Origin: Acorus gramineus
Taxonomy: Eukaryota > Streptophyta > Magnoliopsida > Acorales > Acoraceae
Direction of reading: 5' to 3'
DNA length: 64,000 nt
Assembly (NCBI GenBank): GCA_030737835.1
Contig: JAUJYN010000012.1
Coordinates: forward strand, 6,633,003 to 6,697,002
This document shows positions 57,060 to 64,000 of this stretch, one piece after another. The position numbers and the translations under genes were made by a program. Within the stretch, counting starts at the first letter, position 1. Each line of letters opens with the position of its first letter. The notes under the pieces are model-generated. The model did no database searches, had not been told where the DNA came from, and worked only from the letters and a program-made list of their open reading frames with translations.

Positions 57060-60000
57060 ATGCTCGGCTTAAAATCTTCGCTCCTCGGCACGTTTTCACC
57101 CCGCCGTCGTCCTCCCAATCTCCATCCCCAGGTATTTACTCAATACCCATATCCGTATTTTATATGATTCTCTCTCTTTCTTCATTTTCATATTTTGAAT
57201 GACCCATTTCTCATGCTTTTGTTTCCATCAATTGATGTTTAATCCAACCAAACCTTTGTGGGTGTTAAATAACTATTTTGGTTTTGAAAGAAGCAAAATT
57301 TTCAAGCTGCTCTCGTTTTGAAACCATATAGTGTGGTGGTCTTGTTGCCTCGGGAATCGGGATGCGTGCGCGCTTTTGGGGGGTTTGGGTGGATGGGTTT
57401 TATTGTGCTGGGTTATTCTTAAAACATGGAATTGCTTTGGGGTATTTATATATTCACTGGTGAATATATTTGAAGTCATAGCGGAATTTTTTTGTTGTTG
57501 GAGTGGTATTGATGGTTCAGTATGAAATTATATGTGATGTGGTATACTGAACATCTGAGGTTTGGAATGGTTAAATTCAGATATCTAAACAAACTTTTTA
57601 CACGGAGTTCATTTTTTCAAACTTTAGATGATGCGACACAATACAATCATCTTTTAAATGCTCCACTTTTTCCAAGTGAATTGATAGTGATACCACACCA
57701 CTAATGTTTGGAAGCCTGTTCTCAGCATTGACTTTTTAAAAATTTAAAACCAATGTAGTAGGATTTTAGTGGAATAATCAATGTCTTTGTAGTCAGGCAT
57801 CTTCTTTAAATTCTCCATTCCGTTCCAGTAGAAAGTAACTTACTTTTATAGTACATTGAAGAAAATTTCAATCTTTTTTTTTTTTTTTTTGTAGATGAAT
57901 GTAGTTTTAAACTGTTTTTGTTGCTTTGTTCTTATTATGAACAATTCTCATCGGATATTGGATGGTGGCTCTCTTATGATTTTGTTATGTATCCAAAGAA
58001 CTGGAGCCCCAGAAATATGTTGTTTTTCTACATTAAAACGGAGTGTATATATCTGATAGTTCCATTATGTATAGCAACTTTGTGCTATATGCATAAGGAT
58101 TTCTCTTCTCTAAAGCTCAGGTAATGTTCTTGGATTCAATGTTTTTGGATCCCTTCTTTTCCATTACATTTGCAGGCTAATTTTTGGTAAATGGGCATAA
58201 ATTTGCAGTTCCTATTTGGGTGTTTAAATGTTTTAGTGCTTTAGATTGTCATATGTTCTTATGATTATTTAAGACATGAAAATATTGCATTTGTGACTAT
58301 GTGTTCAAGGAGTAACTGTGGAAAATTACGAATGACCACTACAATTGTCCTTGTTATATCAGATCGTTTTCAACTTCCTTCAAATTGGTCGAATAAGAGC
58401 CATGGCCTCCCATATAGTTGGATATCCTCGTATTGGGCCAAAGAGAGAGCTCAAGTTTGCTTTGGAAGCTTTTTGGGATGGAAAGAGTAGTGCTGAGGAG
58501 CTGCAAAATGTCGCAAGGGATCTGAGAATATCTATTTGGAAACAAATGGCTGATGCGGGAACAAACTTTATTCCAAGTAACACCTTCTCGTACTATGATC
58601 AGATGTTGGACACCACTGCAATGCTGGGAGCTGTTCCCCCACAATATGGATGGACAGGAGGTGAGATAGGTTTCGACACTTATTTCTCCATGGCCAGAGG
58701 AAACTCCACCCTTCCTGCTATGGAAATGACCAAGTGGTTTGATACCAACTAGTAAGTATTCAAGGTTTCATATTCAAGGTTTCATGTGTGCCAGAATAAC
58801 CTCTTTTTTTTTCGTGCAACTGTGTGGCCGAATTTTATATTTGTGATTTATACACATGTTGAACTTCGTATGTGATGATGCGAATTATATCTTGCAGCAT
58901 GGTCTGTATGTTAATCTTTTGTTGTAAGTGTGGCGCTATGACCAGTCAATCTCAGAAATTTGCAATTTGTATTCATTATTATGTCTATATTTAAGATTGG
59001 GTGCCTTGTAAATTTGGAATAACGCTCTTAATCTTTGAGAAAGAAAACTACACTCTCTCTGAAGTCTGATGTCTCTAAAACATCTCAATAATCCCTAAGT
59101 GCATAATACTAAGAGTTTTATGTTTTTAAATAATTAAATGTACAAAATTTTATAAAATTGTTTTGATGCTCAACACTTGCAAGGAAAATCCATCATTTAT
59201 GTATTTGTAATATTTTTTATCCAGCCATTACATAGTGCCCGAATTGGGACCGGATCTTAAATTCTCATATTCATCTCACAAGGCAGTAACTGAATACAAG
59301 GAAGCGAAAGAGGTACATGTACATATTTATCCTTTGTAGAATGCATAATCGTCGTAATTGAGCAAGCTCTCTCTTTTGATTTCTGCAGCTTGGAGTGGAG
59401 ACTGTCCCTGTTCTTATTGGTCCTGTTTCCTACCTGTTGCTTTCAAAATCAGCAAAGGATGTTGATAAATCATTTTCTATTCTGTCATTGCTTGAAAAAA
59501 TCATTCCAATATACAAGTAATACACTTTTTATGATAATTTGAGGTGCAAAATTTTGTATCATGCCTATTATTTATTTTATTTTATTTTATTGCTGATTGG
59601 GTGTATTTCTATGTACAGGGAGGTTTTAGATGAGTTGAAGACTTCTGGGGCTACCTGGGTGCAGTTTGATGAACCTGTCCTTGTGATGGACCTTGACTCT
59701 CACACACTGGATGCATTTCAAGATGCTTACGCACAATTAGAGGAGTCATTTTCTGGTTTGAATGTGCTTGTTCAGACATATTTTGCTGATGTTCCGCCCG
59801 AAACATACAAGTTTGTTATACTTTCGACAATCTGTTCATATAAATTATTATATGCCATCTTGTAAAAATTGAAGCCTATCTGATTGCAGAGTTGTCACTA
59901 CATTGAATGGAGTCTCAGCAATTGGACTTGATTTGGTACGTGGAGAGAAGACCATTGAGTTGCTTCAGAGCTTGGGGTTTCCTTCCAATAAATATCTATT

Positions 60001-63000
60001 TGCTGGAATTGTTGATGGTCGAAACATCTGGGCCACTGATCTCTCAGCATCATTGAAGACTTTGAAATCCCTTGAAGAAATTGCTGGCAAAGGTTATTGA
60101 TTTATTTTCAGCATTCATCGAACAAATTTAGATTATACACAGAATTGTGAAAAGAAATGTTTTAACATGACTAAATCGTTTTGTGATCATTGTTCTTCAA
60201 AAAAAAAAAAAAGAATATATGGTCATTCTTTGGAAATGTAAAATGCAATTATTCAAATGCAATAGAAGCCCCCTGCCGCAGTATGTTCCTCATAAATGAG
60301 AAAAATAAAATTGTCTAATAAAAATGGAAACAATTCATAGGTATATCTCTTAATACATATTATTGTTGGAGAATTATTAAAAACTATGGAATTTCTTCTA
60401 TTTGTACAGATAGTATTCTCAGGTATGTTCTTAACTGTGTGAATGTATTGTTCTCTATTTTAATATTTATCAGTTGCTTTCTTAGTATTTGTTCCACATT
60501 GATCTTTGTTAATAAGCATAAGTTTTTATGATATTGCAGACAAGCTTATTGTTTCTACATCTTGTTCTCTTTTGCACACCGCTGTTGATCTGGTTAACGA
60601 AACAAAACTGGATGATGAAATCAAGTCCTGGTTAGCATTTGCAGCACAAAAGATAGTGGAAGTCAATGCTTTGTCAAAGGCTTTGGTTGGCGAGAAGGAT
60701 GAGGTGCCCACATCCTCCCCTTTGAATCTTGTAGTGGTTTCTAGTCTGCTTCCACATTTAGTCATATTGCAATGTTTTTCAGGCATTCTTCTCTTTGAAT
60801 ACTGCTGCACAAGCTTCAAGAAAAGCTTCTCCTAGGGTGAATGATGCGTCAGTTCGAAAAATGGTATATGTAGTGTGAAGAGCATATATATTTAGATTTT
60901 TTTCTCTATCGACATTAATTGGTGGGCATTTCATTTGAGTTCTGATTCCTGCTTTTCTATTTTTATATGCCTTAGACATCTGCTTTGAAGAACTCTAACC
61001 ATCGGCGAACCACCCCAGTGACTTCTAGGCTTGACATGCAACAGAAAAGGATGAATCTCCCCATGCTTCCAACCACAACTATTGGGTCATTTCCACAGAC
61101 TAAAGATCTCAGAAGAATTCGTCGTGAATATAAAGCAAACAAGTTAGTATTTTTATTTAAGTTCCAAAAGAAAATGCCATGATTAAGTTCCAAAAGAAAA
61201 TGCCATGAATGTGATAGCATCCTTTGCTTATCCCATGCTTTACATTTCATTCTGTATTCTAACAAACCCGTCACTTTGGGTGTTAGCAATAGACACCTTG
61301 TTGGAGTTTTTGTTACTTCCCTTGAAATTTTGATCCCTCGTTTCACCTTTTTGTCCACAAAACTAAATGTTAACTGGCCTGATCCATTGTGCAAAATGCA
61401 TTAGCAGCACGATATATTTGTATGTGTCCTTCTGTAATCCTGTCTTGGGGTTCCATGATGGTTTAAAACAAGCGATTTTCCTGTCAATTATAGCTGAAGT
61501 AAAGCTTTGTTTTAAGTAACTTGACGTAGGTCAACCTGCAGTTGTAGGTTTTAGGGCCGGTACATGGTCAAGTTGGAGTTTGCCTCTTTTATTAAAATTA
61601 CAGGTGGTGAGTTCCCACCTTTTATCATAAATACTGGTAAAATTTCTCATTGCGAGATGTAGTATCTTCACCCTACTTTTCTTTCTTTCATTTTCCATTT
61701 TTTTGGTGATGATTTTGTTTGACTGGTCATGGACTTGTTTGCTTAAAGCACCTCTCAGTGGCTGTTTAATCGTCCACATGGAACTAGATGGCTAGAATTT
61801 ATCGTGTATTTTTTTTTTTCAAATGTAGGTTCATAACTGACTGTAAAAATCTGTGGATGAGGATAATAAGAACTCTCATTTTATTATTTTTCATATCATG
61901 ACAGGATATCAGATGATGAGTATATGAAGGCCATTACAGAAGAAATAAATAAGGTCATCAAGCTGCAGGAGGAACTGGATATCAATGTCCTTGTGCATGG
62001 AGAACCCGAGGTGATCCGTCTATAAGAGCAATCTAAACCAAAAAGGTTGTTTCCATAACGTAATATCATGACAGAAATACTTTGACCACAATGCTATTGT
62101 TTGTTGGTTGCAATCCTTAGAGGAACGACATGGTGGAGTACTTTGGTGAACAGTTAAAGGGTTTTGCTTTAACCGTCAATGGATGGGTCCAGTCATATGG
62201 TTCAAGATGTGTAAAACCACCTATCATTTACGGTGATGTGAGCAGGCCTAAGCCCATGACAGTTTTCTGGTCAACAACTGCGCAAAGCATGACAACTCGT
62301 CCCATAAAGGGAATGCTAACTGGGCCAGTAACAATTCTCAACTGGTCCTTTGTCAGAAATGATCAGCCAAGGTACTTGGTTTTATGTTGTATTTTTTACT
62401 TGATATTTCAGTTATTTGCTTCTTTAAATTATATATGTACTTCTTATCCTTGCCTGGTGTCAGGTTTGAAACTTGTTATCAGATTGCCTTGGCCATCAAA
62501 AATGAGGTTGAAGATCTGGAAGCAGCTGGAATTCAGGTTGGCATCCTAATATTTGTTTCTTGAAGGTGACTTCTAGGAGAGTCCATAAGATTTACATCAC
62601 TGGTTTATTTATCTCTGTAATTTTTGTTATCGATTTCTTTTGGAAGGGCTGGAATCTCTTTTTTTTTATTTTTTGGAATGCTCTCTGTCTCTTCATTCTT
62701 TTTGGTGGGCACATTATGATAATGCTACAGCATGGTTGCTGGTGAAGATTGATTCCACCTGATTGTTTTCTTTTTAACAAGAAATTTGGGGAACTTTTAT
62801 CTGGGTATGTGGTATTCACCGGAAAAATGGTCTTTTTCATTGTAGAGGGCATTTGTTCAATTTTTAATTTTTTTTTAAATATAGAATCACACAATCTCTA
62901 AATTGTACAGTTGTGGTTCAGTGAAGATGTTGAGGTCCAGTATAAATCCATGTTATTCTCAACCGTGTAAATGGAATTTCTGATGCCCAGGTGATTCAGA

Positions 63001-63119
63001 TTGATGAAGCTGCATTGCGTGAGGGGCTGCCTTTACGAAAATCAGAGCAGACATTTTATCTCAAATGGGCTGTACATTCTTTCAGGATCACAAACTGTGG
63101 TGTCAAGGATACCACTCAG
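57060..63119 (+). CDS. MS3-like (metE family): Cobalamin-independent methionine synthase, plastid-type, partial (13 exons)
   Basis: The enzyme transfers a methyl group from 5-methyl-tetrahydropteroyltri-glutamate to homocysteine, making methionine. Exons: 57,060-57,131; 58,363-58,751; 59,225-59,312; 59,389-59,516; 59,619-59,810; 59,890-60,092; 60,540-60,703; 60,783-60,863; 60,976-61,142; 61,905-62,010; 62,121-62,371; 62,464-62,536; 62,991-63,119. All joins are GT-AG and in phase, giving 681 codons of about 800. Exon 1 plus the start of exon 2 ([20 protein letters not shown], then [13 protein letters not shown]) precede the family start [20 protein letters not shown]. This stretch is Ser/Arg-rich and lacks acidic residues, like a plastid transit peptide, as in Arabidopsis MS3. 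[26 protein letters not shown] and [19 protein letters not shown] are family landmarks. The C-terminal zinc ligands (HxC and the later Cys) lie beyond the window. A cytosolic product could start at the internal ATG, 58,402. Confidence 0.93.
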
Positions 63120-63344
63120 GTGTGCCTTTTACTATGTCATATTATCTCAGAAAAATCACTTTTTATGCACATCAATCAGGATACAGCAACAAGAATAACA
63201 ACATCAAATCTTTATCCCAAACATTTAGGATTGGATCCATGAATTTTTTATTATATTCAATTCTATTGAGGTCACCTTCTAGTTATGAATCGGGAACAGT
63301 CATGTACTACCTGAGGCCTTATTAGTTATGAATCGCGAAGTGTA

Positions 63345-64000
63345 TATGTTTTTTTTTATTGGTAATCAAATATTGTATTGCTGTAAAGGAAGGAATTTGT
63401 ACAATTTCACAATTCTTTACATAGAGAAGAACAAAAGGAGGGGATATAAGCTCTAAGGGAGCAGCAAAAACAAATTTGTAGCCCCTTGAGGTAACATAAA
63501 AAGAGCCCCTGTTTTGATCCAAAAAAGAGCAACAGAGAACAACAGTTTTGAAGCCCCTTTAGATTTACAAAAGTCCCTTGTTTTCATCCAGAAATCAACA
63601 GTTCATTTCTTTGCCTTATGTCACTTCACTCTCTTGAATCCTTCTGGGTGCATGTCCTTCTTCATTGCCTCTGCCAAGTCATACCAAATCTGAGATTGAT
63701 GAATAATTGTTTCTCCCCTCACAGATTGATAGGATGCAAGAAGGTCCGCAGGCGAATTTCCTTCTCTATGTATGTGAGTTACCTTCCATGCATCATACTG
63801 AGCTAGCAAAAAATGAGTACTTCGAAGGGAACGAAACGTGGTCCAAGGTATATTACCTTTACCAATCAGGCCAGCCCGTGCCCGTGCAGTGGTTGAATCA
63901 GTTTCAATCCACAGCTTTTTTATCAAAAAAGATCGGGCCAGCAAAACACCTTGGTCAATCGCTTTTAGCTCTAGCAAGTTGATGGAGGGGAGATCTAACC
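63345..64000 (-). mobile_element. L1-type LINE 3' end, antisense in a methionine synthase intron
   Basis: A T-run near 63,350 is the reversed tail. The minus strand at 63,977-63,621 encodes an RNase H C-terminus (MLELKAIDQGVLLARSFLIK, TDSTTARARAGLIG, HIHREGNSPADLLA), closely like that of the LINE at 22,790-23,135. It continues off the right edge, so its length is unknown. The RNase H frame is still open over 118 codons, suggesting a fairly young insertion. Confidence 0.85.

Noticed and set aside
58345-58362. Upstream ATG at 58,345 as the start of methionine synthase
   Set aside because: It lies before the intron acceptor at 58,361-58,362; the in-phase upstream exon with a transit-like sequence and the internal ATG at 58,402 are better starts.

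Overview
The window is nuclear DNA of a flowering plant: GT-AG introns, a plant-type methionine synthase gene, Ty1/Copia and Ty3/Gypsy LTR elements with an initiator-Met-tRNA primer site (TGGTATCAGAGC), plant L1-type LINEs ending in an RNase H domain, and hAT, Mutator-like and Tourist-like DNA elements. The sequence does not tell monocot from dicot. Most of it is AT-rich, repeat-filled intergenic DNA.

Layout. 1-2.8 kb: gene-less, probably part of a long Gypsy LTR. 2.8-4.5 kb: a small non-coding LTR element with target-site duplication. 4.7-13.3 kb: three plus-strand copies (A, B, C) of a two-exon gene for a short secreted peptide, split by a TIR element, a Copia fossil, a hAT element and a solo LTR. 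13.9-23.6 kb: a LINE fragment, then a Mutator-like element carrying a LINE whose 5' end is joined to 5S rRNA-derived sequence. 24.3-25.4 kb: an upstream region of the peptide gene without a gene. 26.9-42 kb: two tandem units of about 7-8 kb carrying four minus-strand peptide loci (D, E, F, G). 42-52.4 kb: a LINE broken up by a TRIM (itself holding a hAT element) and by a Copia element. 52.4-56.1 kb: another Copia fossil. 57.1-63.1 kb: 13 exons of a MetE-type methionine synthase gene with a predicted plastid transit peptide; it runs off the right edge, with an antisense LINE in its last visible intron.

The most interesting content is the peptide family. Exon 1 encodes a signal peptide and exon 2 a short tail ending in motifs such as GRPYIGCSPYYRCPPPP. 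Spacing (I-P/S-Y near the start, C-x5-C with RC at the end) recalls a reduced RALF peptide lacking the first cysteine pair. E and G are intact; A is open but has lost the motif; B and C are pseudogenes; D and F are first exons without a second exon. Upstream blocks carry a conserved palindrome TTGACTTGGAGTCAA, two inverted W-box cores, which hints at WRKY control. Family assignment is by eye only.
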